The notes under the pieces were generated by a model that saw only the letters and a program-made list of their open reading frames with translations, did not search any database and was not told where the DNA came from. A DNA stretch of 64,000 nt. Origin: Methylosinus sp. Sm6. GTDB lineage: Bacteria; Pseudomonadota; Alphaproteobacteria; Rhizobiales; Beijerinckiaceae. The translations under genes and the position numbers were made by a program. This document shows positions 34,052-42,536 of this stretch, one piece after another (within the stretch, counting starts at the first letter, position 1; each line of letters begins with the position of its first letter). The DNA is taken from the NCBI RefSeq assembly GCF_019802345.1, contig NZ_JAINDZ010000028.1, positions 1 to 64,000 on the forward strand, written 5' to 3'.

Positions 34052-34687
34052 ATGAATGCCAAGAACGACCGTCATCGAGTGCTTGTCGACGCAATCGAGA
34101 AGCGCATTTCGACCAATTTCTACGATTCATCGTTTGCATTGTCAGACAGCGTGCTGACCGAACTGGTTCGGCTGGCGACCCGCGCGCCAACCGCATTCAA
34201 TTTGCAGAACTGGCGCTTCATCGCCGTCAGGACGCAGGAAGCCAAGAAGAAGCTTTGGGAGGCAACGGGCTGCCAGCCAAAGGTCCTGGAGTCTTCGGCG
34301 ACCTTCATCATCTGCGGACAACTGCCTGACCATTCCGTTCTTGCGGAGAGGCTTCGCTCTTCGGTCGATGCGGGATTCATGCCGGCGGCGATATCGGTGC
34401 AATGGGTGCAAGGCGCGGACGCGCTCTACTCAGAGCGCCCTCAAATGCAGCGCGACGAGGCCGTGCGCTCCGCCGTCTTCGGGGCCGCGACACTCATGTT
34501 CGCGGCTGCGGCCCATGACCTCGCGACGGGAGCGATGGTGGGTTTCGATCCGGATAAAGTCGCCCAGGAATTCGGCCTCGGCCCGAACGAGGTTCCTGTG
34601 CTGCTCATGACGGTCGGTACAGCTGCGCCCGGCAACTGGCCGCAGAAACCGCGACGACCGCTGCGAGAAGTTCTGGTGTTCGCATGA
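34052..34687 (+). CDS. Nitroreductase-family FMN oxidoreductase
   Basis: This 211-aa protein has the nitroreductase fold signature TRAPTAFNLQNWRFIAVR near residues 44-61 and GLGPNEVPVLLMTVGT at the C-terminus. It would reduce nitro groups, quinones or similar acceptors with NAD(P)H via FMN. Its stop overlaps the transporter start (ATGA), so it is co-translated with an EamA exporter. Confidence 0.88.
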   Translation: MNAKNDRHRVLVDAIEKRISTNFYDSSFALSDSVLTELVRLATRAPTAFNLQNWRFIAVRTQEAKKKLWEATGCQPKVLESSATFIICGQLPDHSVLAERLRSSVDAGFMPAAISVQWVQGADALYSERPQMQRDEAVRSAVFGAATLMFAAAAHDLATGAMVGFDPDKVAQEFGLGPNEVPVLLMTVGTAAPGNWPQKPRRPLREVLVFA

Positions 34688-35622
34688 CGGTCGGTTCGGT
34701 AGATTTTAGTAAAAAGCCGGTGCCGCACGCTCGATCGGCGGGCGGGTTTGACCTTCTGCTCACTGCCGTCGCGCCAGCTATCTGGGGCAGCACGTATATC
34801 GTTGCCACCCAACTCCTGCCGGCGGGAATTCCTCTCACTATCGCCATGCTAAGGGCCTTGCCCGCGGGCGTTCTGTTGCTCCTGATTGTCCGGACGCTAC
34901 CTCGTGGAGCTTGGTTGTGGCGCAGCCTTCTGCTTGGGGGAATCAATTTCTCTGTCTTCTGGTGGCTGTTGTTTGTCTCGGCTTACCATCTACCAGGCGG
35001 CGTCGCCGCTACAGTCGGTGCTATCCAGCCTTTGATCGTTATTGGTCTCGCGCGGCTTGTCCTCGGTAGAGCGATGCGGCCAGTGGCCATCGCGTCGGCT
35101 TTTGTCGGTATTGCAGGCGTGGCGCTTCTCGTCCTGACGCCGGCGGCAAGGCTTGATCCAGTCGGGGTCGCCGCTGCTCTCGGCGGAGCATTGTCCATGG
35201 CGTGCGGGACGGTTCTCAGCAGGAAGTGGCAGCCACCGGTTTCCGCGCTCACATTTGCGGCCTGGCAGTTGACAGCCGGCGGGCTCCTGCTGCTGCCGGC
35301 CGCGGTTGTTCTTGAGCCATTTCCATCAAACCTGACTGCAGCCAACGCACTCGGTTTTGCCTGGCTCGGCTTGGTCGGGGCTGCAGCGACCTATTTCCTG
35401 TGGCTGCGAGGCATTGCGCGGCTGGAGCCCGCCGTCGTTTCGTTCCTGCTCTTTCTCAGCCCATTGACTGCCGTGGCACTTGGTTGGCTTCTCCTGGACC
35501 AATCCCTCACGCCCATTCAGATCTTGGGCATGATGCTGGTGACTGGCGGCATCTGGTCCGGTCAACGGGCACAGAGCTGCACCGCCGCCACAAGCGGAGC
35601 CGCCACGTCGTGCGGAGGTTAG
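34684..35622 (+). CDS. EamA/DMT-superfamily transporter
   Basis: This 312-aa protein has about ten membrane helices in two EamA repeats: AVAPAIWGSTYIVATQLLP near residue 30 and GAAATYFLWLRGIARLEPAV near residue 225. DMT exporters carry amino acids, metabolites or drugs outward. It is coupled to the nitroreductase gene. Its 3' end lies about 45 bases before the tRNA-Arg fragment that marks the edge of this cargo. Confidence 0.9.
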   Translation: MTVGSVDFSKKPVPHARSAGGFDLLLTAVAPAIWGSTYIVATQLLPAGIPLTIAMLRALPAGVLLLLIVRTLPRGAWLWRSLLLGGINFSVFWWLLFVSAYHLPGGVAATVGAIQPLIVIGLARLVLGRAMRPVAIASAFVGIAGVALLVLTPAARLDPVGVAAALGGALSMACGTVLSRKWQPPVSALTFAAWQLTAGGLLLLPAAVVLEPFPSNLTAANALGFAWLGLVGAAATYFLWLRGIARLEPAVVSFLLFLSPLTAVALGWLLLDQSLTPIQILGMMLVTGGIWSGQRAQSCTAATSGAATSCGG

Positions 35623-35666
35623 GAGGAACTCAAATCTGATTTGAGATGGGAAGCCATCGCAAGAGA

Positions 35667-35711
35667 TGGCGCACCCGACAGGATTCGAACCTGTGGCCTC
35701 CACCTTCGGAG
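35667..35711 (-). other. 3' half of a tRNA-Arg(CCG) gene (attachment site relic)
   Basis: Read on the minus strand, the sequence from 35711 to 35667 matches positions 32-76 of tRNA-Arg(CCG). It contains the anticodon loop CTCCGAA, the variable region, the T-arm GGTTCGAATCC and acceptor stem ending in GCGCCA. The 5' half is absent: the bases beyond 35711 do not pair. Tyrosine integrases use exactly this 3' segment as their crossover core, so this is a displaced attL/attR copy. No complete tRNA-Arg is in the window. Confidence 0.8.
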
Positions 35712-35816
35712 ATTGTCGCGGCGGATCTCGCGGCCGGGCGCCTCGCCACCGTGCGCAGCGCGGCGCGCGGCTTTGAATTGGAGTCGCGCGACTTCGAATC
35801 GGCATGCGTCGAATGA
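35712..35816 (+). pseudogene. Possible C-terminal remnant of an unidentified gene cut at the tRNA fragment
   Basis: Directly abutting the tRNA core, an open frame encodes IVAADLAAGRLATVRSAARG and continues to a stop at 35814-35816. The DLAAGRL piece looks like the end of a regulator effector domain (LysR-type), but the match is short. If real, it is a gene tail left at the recombination junction. Confidence 0.3.
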
Positions 35817-36007
35817 AGCGCGAACTCGGCGGATGGTGGCCACCGCAGCTTGGAACCATTTCGCATTCGTTAGCGGGAGACGCAGAACATATTGTCCGAA
35901 TTCTACGCCATGGCCCGCCCTGACCCGATCTCCCCTATTTCAGGCTTCCACTTATCGATAGCTATTGCTTTCAATTCTCCTCAGTCATGAACTCGAGGAG
36001 CCGCAAG

Positions 36008-36304
36008 ATGGTCCGTTTGACCGACAAGCCAACTAGACGAACAATCCGCCGGCATCAGTTGCGCGAGATGGTCCCGCTCGCCGACAGCACCATCTACGAG
36101 ATGGAACAGCGCGGAGAATTTCCTCGACGCTTCGCTCTCTCACCGCGATGCGTTGTGTGGGATGTTGCGGAGGTCGAGGCGTGGCTCGCCTCGCGCCGGT
36201 CTGCACCCATCCGGCGCGCTCAGTCTCCCGACGTCAGACAACGGCGCTTGCGCCCGGTTCGAGAGCGGGATCCGGTTCAAGCAGCGGCATCGAAGGTGGA
36301 ATGA
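36008..36304 (+). CDS. AlpA-family helix-turn-helix regulator
   Basis: This protein of about 98 aa has the AlpA/excisionase helix-turn-helix: RRHQLREMVPLADSTIYEME then QRGEFPRRFALSPRCVVWDV and EVEAWLASR. AlpA-type proteins regulate integrase expression and excision. The ATG at 36008 has GAGGAG about 8 bases upstream. Its last 71 bases overlap the 3' end of the convergent integrase gene. Confidence 0.9.
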   Translation: MVRLTDKPTRRTIRRHQLREMVPLADSTIYEMEQRGEFPRRFALSPRCVVWDVAEVEAWLASRRSAPIRRAQSPDVRQRRLRPVRERDPVQAAASKVE

Positions 36305-37514
36305 GCGTCGGCACGCGCTTCTTGCCGGCGACCCAGGCGTCGATGATGTCCGACCACTCCTGCATCATGTGGCGACGCTGCACTTCGTACTCGGCCTTAT
36401 TGTAGACCCCGCGCGACGAACGACCATCCTCGTGCGCCAGGCACTTCTCGATCCAATCGCTGTTAAAGCCGAGTTCGTTCAGCAGCGTCGATCCGGTCCT
36501 GCGCAGGTCGTGGACGGTGAACGGCTCCAGCGGCAGCCCCTCCTTCTTCGCTTGCTCGACGACCGCGTAGGTGACGCGATTGAACGTCGCGCGCGACATC
36601 GGTGCATCCGCATCGTATCGCGACGGCAAGAGGTATCGCGAATTGCCGGCGCAGGTTTTCAGCGCGATCATGATGTCGAGCGTCTGCCGCGACAGGTAGA
36701 CGTTGTGCGCCTTCGAGCGCTTCATCCGCTCCTTCGGGATGGTCCAGACGGCATTCTCGAAATCGACCTCGTCCCAGGTCGCATCCTGAAGCTCGCTCTT
36801 GCGCACCATCGTCTGCAGGTAGAGGCGCATGCCGAGCCGGATGGTCGGCAGCGTCGCCGCCTTCTCGATCATCCTGAGCATGATCCTGATCTCTGTCGGC
36901 GAGAGCGACCGGTCCTTCGGCACGAAGGTTGCGATCGAAGACGGCCCCACATCGTCAGCGGGGTTGGCGACCTTCTCGCCATGCAAGATCGCGAAGCCAT
37001 AGATCTGCTTGACGATGTCGCGGACGTGGATCGCCGTCGCTGGCGCGCCGCGCTCGACGATGGCGCCGCAATGAGCCCGGAGGTCATCCGGGGTGATTTC
37101 AGTCAGCAGCCTGTTGCGCCACTTGGGAAGCAGTTCGCGCTCGAAGATCGAGCGGCGCATCGCCCGCGTGCTGTCCGCCATCGACGCCGCGGTCAGCCAC
37201 TTCTCGCCGAACTCGCCAAAGCTCTTCGCTTCCAGGAGCCGGCGCTTCTCGCGCTGCTTTTCAATCGCCGGCGATCGTCCTTCGCTAATCGCCCGCTTGG
37301 CATCGATGCACAGCTCACGCGCCCGAGCGAGTGATAGGCCCGCCGGCCCGTACTTGCCGAACGTGACGGTCTCGCGCCGCCCGTTCATCCGGTAATCCAG
37401 CCGAAAAGTGAGGGTCCCTGACGGCTTTACGAGCACGTACATGCCGTCCCGGTCCGTCACCTTGTAGATTTTCTCTTTTGGTTTCAGGTGCTTAAGGGCC
37501 GCATCCGTGAGCAT
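36234..37514 (-). CDS. int: Tyrosine-type site-specific integrase (P4-like, DUF4102 arm-binding)
   Basis: This 426-aa protein has the N-terminal arm-binding domain (LTFRLDYRMNGRRETVTFGK), a core-binding region and the catalytic domain. Catalytic residues visible are Arg238 (MVRKSELQDATWDEV), HDLRR at 335-339, His361 (LAHEDG) and Tyr371 (GVYNKAEY). Its start lies 293 bases from the guaA stop and it is read in the same direction. guaA 3' ends are known insertion sites for this class of island, so guaA is its most likely target. Confidence 0.93.
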   Translation of the reverse strand: MLTDAALKHLKPKEKIYKVTDRDGMYVLVKPSGTLTFRLDYRMNGRRETVTFGKYGPAGLSLARARELCIDAKRAISEGRSPAIEKQREKRRLLEAKSFGEFGEKWLTAASMADSTRAMRRSIFERELLPKWRNRLLTEITPDDLRAHCGAIVERGAPATAIHVRDIVKQIYGFAILHGEKVANPADDVGPSSIATFVPKDRSLSPTEIRIMLRMIEKAATLPTIRLGMRLYLQTMVRKSELQDATWDEVDFENAVWTIPKERMKRSKAHNVYLSRQTLDIMIALKTCAGNSRYLLPSRYDADAPMSRATFNRVTYAVVEQAKKEGLPLEPFTVHDLRRTGSTLLNELGFNSDWIEKCLAHEDGRSSRGVYNKAEYEVQRRHMMQEWSDIIDAWVAGKKRVPTLIPPSMPLLEPDPALEPGASAVV

Positions 37515-37531
37515 TTCGGCCGCCTCCTCAG

Positions 37532-37694
37532 AAAAAGACCGTCAGGCAATTTTCGGGCATCCTCGCGGAACAATCTCTTTTTCTTACAGTATGTTAGATC
37601 GAAAAAAGACCGTCAGAGGGCGCTCGCACCCTGACGGTATCGGACGAAATCGGATTTAGCAATGGGGAAGCGCACCGTCAGGGGGTCCGTCAGC
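37532..37694. repeat. ACCGTCAG repeats between int and guaA (candidate arm-type integrase sites)
   Basis: Copies of ACCGTCAG occur at about 37538-37545, 37609-37616 and 37674-37681, with an inverted copy in CCCTGACGGT at 37629-37638 and a variant TCCGTCAG at 37686. Two are preceded by an A-run and GACC (AAAAAGACCGTCAGG). Such spaced repeats beside an integrase gene at an island end fit arm-type binding sites. Confidence 0.65.
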
Positions 37695-37772
37695 GGCGAT
37701 CTCTGCCGGCCGATAGTCTCCGAACGTCTAAGGATGATTTTGTTTTGTTTATTAGTACGTTATGGCGTATTT

Positions 37773-37810
37773 CCGGATACCGCCGGATACTCTCGGATGG
37801 GCCTGAATCA
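37773..37810. other. Candidate attachment region at the guaA 3' end, with 10-bp phased repeats
   Basis: CCGGATAC at 37773-37780, CCGGATAC at 37783-37790 and TCGGATGG at 37793-37800 are spaced exactly 10 bases, one helical turn, and run up to the guaA stop codon (37808-37810). This is the junction between the mobile element and guaA. No second copy of the guaA 3' end was found in the window, so the other junction lies to the left of it. Confidence 0.5.
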
Positions 37811-39409
37811 TTCCCACTCGATGGTCCCTGGCGGCTTGCTGGTCACGTCGTACACGACGCGGTTCACCCCCCGCACCTCGTTGATGATCCGCGTCGCCGC
37901 GCGGCCCAGGAAGGCCATGTCGAAGGGATAGAAGTCCGCTGTCATGCCGTCGGTCGAGGTCACCGCGCGCAGCGCGCACACATGCTCGTAGCTGCGGCCG
38001 TCGCCCATCACGCCCACCGTGCGCACCGGCAGCAGCACCGCGAAAGCCTGCCAGATCTCGCCATAGAGTCCCGCCTTGCGGATCTCGTCGAGATAGATCG
38101 CATCCGCCTTGCGCAGAATCTCCAGCTTCTCGCGCGTGATCGCGCCGGGGCAGCGGATCGCGAGGCCGGGGCCGGGGAACGGATGCCGGCCGACGAAAGC
38201 CTCCGGCAGGCCGAGCTCGCGGCCGAGCGCGCGCACCTCGTCCTTGAACAATTCGCGCAAGGGCTCGACGAGCTGCATGTTCATGCGCTCGGGCAGGCCG
38301 CCGACATTGTGATGCGATTTGATCGTCACCGACGGACCGCCGGAGAAGGACACGCTCTCGATCACATCCGGATACAGCGTGCCCTGCGCGAGAAACTGCG
38401 GCGCGCCGCCTCCGTCGGCGGCGATTTTCCCGGCCTCCTCCTCGAAGGTCTCGATGAACAGGCGCCCGATGGTCTTGCGCTTGATCTCCGGATCCTCGAC
38501 GCCGTCCAGCGCGCGGAGAAACAGCTCTTGCGCCTCCACATGCACGAGCGGGATGTTGTAGTGATCGCGAAAGAGGCGCACGACCTCCTCCGCCTCGCCC
38601 GCGCGCAAAAGGCCATGATCGACGAAGACGCAAGTGAGCGCGTCGCCGATCGCTTCATGGATCAGCACTGCGGCGACGGCGGAATCGACGCCGCCCGAAA
38701 GTCCGCACAGCACGCGGCCGGCGCCGACCCGACGGCGCACCGCCTCGACCGCCTCGCCGCGAAACGCCGCCATGGTCCAATCGGATTTCAACCCGGCGAC
38801 CTTGTGCACGAAATTGGCGATGAGCCCGGCGCCATCCGGCGTATGCGCCACCTCGAGATGGAACTGCACGCCGTAATAGCGCCGCGCCTCGTCGGCGATC
38901 GCCGCCATCGGCGCGTTCTCAGACGCGGCGATGGCGCGAAAGCCCTCCGGCAGCCGCGTCACGCGGTCGCCATGGCTCATCCACACCGGATAGCGCCCGC
39001 CCGTCTCCCAGACGCCGGCGAACAGCGGGCTCGCTTCGATCACGCCGATCTCGGCGCGGCCGAATTCGCGATGATGCCCGCCCTCGACGGCGCCGCCGAG
39101 CTGCGCCGCGAGCAATTGCTCGCCATAGCAGATGGCGAGCACCGGCACGCCCGAGTCGAAGATGCTCTGCGGCGCGCGCGGCGAGCCCGCGTCGGTGACC
39201 GAGCACGGTCCGCCGGAGAGGATGACCGCCTTGGGGCGGATCTCGGAGAAGGCGCGCTCTGCGCTCTGGAACGGCGCGATTTCGCAATAGACGCCGGCCT
39301 CGCGCACGCGCCGCGCGATCAGCTGCGTGACCTGCGAGCCGAAATCGACGATCAGCAGCTTGTCGTGGCGATCGGCGATCTCGTGGTGGAAGCTGTCGGC
39401 GGCGGTCAT
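37808..39409 (-). CDS. guaA: GMP synthase (glutamine-hydrolysing)
   Basis: This protein of about 533 aa converts XMP to GMP. The glutamine amidotransferase half has [17 protein letters not shown] near the N-terminus and the Cys nucleophile in [12 protein letters not shown]. The ATP-pyrophosphatase half has the P-loop [11 protein letters not shown] near residues 245-255. The C-terminal dimerisation domain ends GTIEWE. The ATG at 39409 was chosen; an upstream in-frame codon at 39457 adds a non-conserved leader. Its 3' end carries the integrase junction, and the coding frame is intact. Confidence 0.96.
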   Translation of the reverse strand: MTAADSFHHEIADRHDKLLIVDFGSQVTQLIARRVREAGVYCEIAPFQSAERAFSEIRPKAVILSGGPCSVTDAGSPRAPQSIFDSGVPVLAICYGEQLLAAQLGGAVEGGHHREFGRAEIGVIEASPLFAGVWETGGRYPVWMSHGDRVTRLPEGFRAIAASENAPMAAIADEARRYYGVQFHLEVAHTPDGAGLIANFVHKVAGLKSDWTMAAFRGEAVEAVRRRVGAGRVLCGLSGGVDSAVAAVLIHEAIGDALTCVFVDHGLLRAGEAEEVVRLFRDHYNIPLVHVEAQELFLRALDGVEDPEIKRKTIGRLFIETFEEEAGKIAADGGGAPQFLAQGTLYPDVIESVSFSGGPSVTIKSHHNVGGLPERMNMQLVEPLRELFKDEVRALGRELGLPEAFVGRHPFPGPGLAIRCPGAITREKLEILRKADAIYLDEIRKAGLYGEIWQAFAVLLPVRTVGVMGDGRSYEHVCALRAVTSTDGMTADFYPFDMAFLGRAATRIINEVRGVNRVVYDVTSKPPGTIEWE

Positions 39410-39525
39410 GTCGTTCTTTCGCGCTCTCGTGACGATGCGGGGCGGGGGCGGAAGCATTGCGTCGATGTCGTCGCGTCCTGACTACCTCCCGGGGTCGGTC
39501 ATGCGCAAGACGAGCTGCCGCGCCC

Positions 39526-40818
39526 TCACGCCTTCCTCAGCACGCACACGAAAAACCCATCCGTGCCGCTCGCCCGCGCGCCGAGACGCAGCCCGAAGCC
39601 GAAGGGCGAGGCGAAACGGGCGAGCTCCGTCAGCTGCGCCTCACCCGCCGCCTCGGCGGCCGGAACCGCCGAGAAGCCGCTCGCGCCCTCGAGAAACGCC
39701 GCGATCTGATCCTCGTTCTCGTCGCGCAGCAGCGAGCAGGTGACATAGACGAGCCGCCCGCCCGAACGCAGATAGCGCGGCGCCTTCTCCAGCAGCGCGC
39801 GCTGCTCCTCGAGCCGCGCGGCGAGCGCGCCCGGGGCGAGGCGCCATTTGGCGTCCGGATGGCGCCGCCAGGTCCCCGTCCCCGTGCAAGGCGCGTCGAT
39901 CAGCACGAGGTCGCAGCGGCCCTCCAGATCGGCGAGCACATCGGCGCCGCCGCGCGGCGCGCGCACCTGCACATTGCGCGCCCCGGCGCGCTCCAGCCGC
40001 GCATAGATCGGCGTCAGTCGGCGTCCGTCGTCGTCGAAAGCGTAGATCTGCCCGCGATTGTGCATCTGCCCGGCGAGCGCCAGGCTCTTGCCGCCGCCGC
40101 CGGCGCAGAGGTCGAGGACCTGCTCGCCGGGCGCGGCGGCGCACAGCAGCGCGGCGAGCTGCGATCCCTCGTCCTGCGGCTCGACATGGCCCTTCACGAA
40201 AGCCGGCTCGGCGGCGAGCGCCGGGCCGCGGCCATGCGGTCCGGCCGGCAGGCGCAGGCCGAGCGGCGACAGCGGCGTCGGCTCGGGATGGAGATGAGCG
40301 AGCCGGCGCATCGCCTCCTCGCGCGAGGACTTCAGAATATTTGCGCGCACGTCGAGCGGAGCCCGCGCGGCGAGCGCCCTGCCCTCCTCCGCCGCCGCCG
40401 CGCCGAAAGCGGCGGCGAAGCGCTCGGCGAGCCATTCGGGATAATCGCCGCGCACATGCGCGGGCGCGCCGTCGAGCGTCGCGCAAGCGAGCCGCTCGCG
40501 CTCGCCCTCCGAGAGCGGAGCCGGCGCATGGCCCTCGCCGCTGCAGAGCGCCGCGATCGCCTCCCCTGTCAGCCCGCGCGCCTCGCGCAGCGCGCCGAGC
40601 ATGATGGCGCGAGGCGACTCCTCCCCCATCACATGAGCGGCCGAGGCGCGCTTGCGCAGGGCGTCGAAGACGAGGCCGGCGATCGCGGCGCGATCCTTGG
40701 AGCCGGCAAAGCGATGCGACAGGCCCCAATCCTTGATCGCGTCGGCCGCCGGCCGGCGGCGGGCGGCGAGCTCGGCGAGAATCTCTATGGCGGCGGAGAC
40801 ATGGGCGGCAGGCGTCAT
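39526..40818 (-). CDS. RsmB/NOP-family RNA (cytosine) methyltransferase
   Basis: This protein of about 430 aa has an N-terminal NusB-like region and the SAM methyltransferase core. Motif I is VLDLCAGGGGKSLAL, motif IV is LIDAPCTGTGTWRRHPD with its catalytic-release Cys, and motif VI is YVTCSLLRDENEDQI with the nucleophile Cys. Such enzymes make m5C in 16S rRNA or in tRNA. The ATG at 40818 (TPAAHVSAAIEIL) is the conserved start. It lies just upstream of guaA in the same direction, but separated by about 115 bases. Confidence 0.9.
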   Translation of the reverse strand: MTPAAHVSAAIEILAELAARRRPAADAIKDWGLSHRFAGSKDRAAIAGLVFDALRKRASAAHVMGEESPRAIMLGALREARGLTGEAIAALCSGEGHAPAPLSEGERERLACATLDGAPAHVRGDYPEWLAERFAAAFGAAAAEEGRALAARAPLDVRANILKSSREEAMRRLAHLHPEPTPLSPLGLRLPAGPHGRGPALAAEPAFVKGHVEPQDEGSQLAALLCAAAPGEQVLDLCAGGGGKSLALAGQMHNRGQIYAFDDDGRRLTPIYARLERAGARNVQVRAPRGGADVLADLEGRCDLVLIDAPCTGTGTWRRHPDAKWRLAPGALAARLEEQRALLEKAPRYLRSGGRLVYVTCSLLRDENEDQIAAFLEGASGFSAVPAAEAAGEAQLTELARFASPFGFGLRLGARASGTDGFFVCVLRKA

Positions 40819-41020
40819 CGTTCGTGACTTAAGGAGTTGAACGGCCGGACGCCAGCGCAAAGGCGCGGAAGCGGCCGATTTGCCGCGGAAAAGCAGAAAG
40901 TCTCCAATTTGCCGCAAAGCCGCGCCCACGGCCACATTCTGGCCCAAAAGGCCGCGCTCAAGTCATGTCTGCGCTGCGGCGACCCGCGGCGGCTCAACAC
41001 TTTCCCAGGAAATACCAAAG

Positions 41021-41161
41021 ATGCGTGCTCTTCATCCGCTCGCCGCAATTCTGCTCGCGCTCTCGCTCGCCGCCTGCGCGGCGCAGTCGCAGCCCGATCT
41101 CACCCCTCCGCCGAAAGCGCCGCTCGACGCGAAGACGCAGCTCGAATCGGGCCATCACTGA
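41021..41161 (+). CDS. Small lipoprotein
   Basis: This 46-aa protein starts RALHPLAAILLALSLAACAA, a short lipoprotein signal peptide with lipobox LAAC (Cys near residue 17), and ends in a Pro/Lys-rich tail. AGGA lies about 9 bases before the ATG. It resembles the tiny alphaproteobacterial lipoproteins often found beside housekeeping genes. No function is known. Confidence 0.65.
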   Translation: MRALHPLAAILLALSLAACAAQSQPDLTPPPKAPLDAKTQLESGHH

Positions 41162-41251
41162 ACGGCGTGACCGAGGCGCGCCGCCGCGATGGCGCGCCTC
41201 GGCGTCGCACGAGATCGACCCCGCGCCCGCATCACTCGTGAAAGGCTTGCA

Positions 41252-42112
41252 TTATTTGTGGGAAATGGAAGCGACGACGCCGGAAATGTCGGTCGCATTG
41301 CCCAGCACCGCATTGTCGCCGAAGCTCTGCACGGTTGCGAAGTTGAGATTTTGAATTCCGACCTGGTTGCCTGTGGCGGCGGACCGGCCGAGCCGCATCG
41401 TGGTCGCGTTCGGGAAGCCGCCGACCGCCAGATAGCCGACGCTGGCGTTATTGTTCGCGAAGCTGTCGACGATCGTCACTATCGCGCCGGGATAAGCGCG
41501 CAGGCCCGCGACGCCATTGTCATTCGTCGTCACATGATCCATGGAGGCCACGACCGGCTTCTGGCCCGGAACGATGTCGACGCCGAACTTGCCGTTGTTG
41601 GACGAGATCGTGTCGGAGATCGTGACGGACATTCCATCCCACCCGCCGGAGATCGCAACCCCCTCATTGGCGAAGCGGCGCACGACGCAGCCGACGATGT
41701 TCAGCACGCGAGCATAATAGGCGACGACGCCGGCCGTCCCGACTCCGCCGCCGTCGATGTCTATGCCGCGCAGAGTAACGATGGCGTTCGCGGCGTTGAT
41801 GGCGACCGCATTTTTTGCATTGGCCGTTCGCACGCTGGTTCCAGGGACGCCGGTGATGGTGATCGATTTGTCGATCGTCAGCGCGCCGTAATTCGCCGGG
41901 TCGAGCGCCTTGATCTCGCCGGCCGCGCTGGTCTGGCCGATGGCATAGCCGAAGGTGCGGCAGGCGGTGGCGGGAGTCGCGCAGACGCCGGAGTTGACGC
42001 CCTTGCCGGATACATAAGTGACCGCGCCGAGCGCCATCGCCGGCGATGCGGCGACGCAGGCGGCGAGCGAAGCGGCGGCGGCGATGGCCGCAACGAAACA
42101 ACAATCACGCAT
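41252..42112 (-). CDS. Secreted right-handed parallel beta-helix protein
   Basis: This protein of about 286 aa has a signal peptide and the mature start VTYVSGKGVNSGVCATPATA, followed by CRTFGYAIGQT. Parallel beta-helix repeats follow (TISDTISSNNGKFGVDI, MDHVTTNDNGVAGL). It is a close paralogue of the gene at 42540-43391. Such proteins often are adhesins or carbohydrate-active enzymes, but no catalytic residues are recognisable. Confidence 0.85.
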   Translation of the reverse strand: MRDCCFVAAIAAAASLAACVAASPAMALGAVTYVSGKGVNSGVCATPATACRTFGYAIGQTSAAGEIKALDPANYGALTIDKSITITGVPGTSVRTANAKNAVAINAANAIVTLRGIDIDGGGVGTAGVVAYYARVLNIVGCVVRRFANEGVAISGGWDGMSVTISDTISSNNGKFGVDIVPGQKPVVASMDHVTTNDNGVAGLRAYPGAIVTIVDSFANNNASVGYLAVGGFPNATTMRLGRSAATGNQVGIQNLNFATVQSFGDNAVLGNATDISGVVASISHK

Positions 42113-42257
42113 GGGCGTGTCCTCCTGGATGATGTGGAGCGCGATCGCTCCCATGCCGCGGAAGATGCCCGTGCGGCTCACGCTCGGCTGTGCCGGAGAG
42201 CACATCGCCGGCCGCCGCCGAGGCGAGAGCGGCGCCTGCGCGAGCGAATGGGAAAGG

Positions 42258-42343
42258 CGAATAGCGAGTAGCGAGTAGCGAGTAGAGGGGCTCGCCCTAC
42301 CACCCGCGCTCGCTACTCGCTACTATTCGCTATTCGCTATTCG
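42258..42343. repeat. Heptamer repeat array with an inverted partner
   Basis: Units GCGAATA and GCGAGTA are repeated head to tail from 42258 to 42286. After about 25 bases the complementary series TACTCGC/TATTCGC runs from 42312 to 42343. The whole could fold into a long imperfect hairpin. It lies between two beta-helix paralogues. Confidence 0.7.
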
Positions 42344-42364
42344 CAACGCTGAAAAAGCAACGAC

Positions 42365-42500
42365 GATCACATCGACGAAGCGGTCCTGAGCGTCCCCTGC
42401 ACGTCGGCCCCGTTGCTGAACAGCTTGTTGCCGCCGAAACTGACAGCCGCGCTCCTCGCGGGAACGGCGACCGCAGGCGGACTCGTGGGCAGATGCGGGG
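42365..42500 (-). pseudogene. 3' remnant of a third beta-helix paralogue
   Basis: The minus strand encodes SAAVSFGGNKLFSNGADVQG followed by TLRTASS and a stop near 42365. This lines up with the C-terminal ends of both neighbouring paralogues (VKSFGDNKVYGNTTDVDG and VQSFGDNAVLGNATDISG). Only the last 30 or so codons remain, so it is a deletion relic. Confidence 0.6.
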
Positions 42501-42536
42501 CGACGCTCGACAGCGCCGCCCACCACCCGGCGAGAC

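Noticed and set aside
35641-35961. 106-codon frame reading PDRIRTCGLHLRR
   Set aside because: Such RIRTCGL peptides are a known false annotation arising from the 3' half of tRNA-Arg genes; it supports the tRNA fragment, not a protein.
37531-37700. CRISPR-like reading of the ACCGTCAG repeats
   Set aside because: The repeats are only 8-9 bases, in both orientations and unevenly spaced, so they do not fit a CRISPR array.
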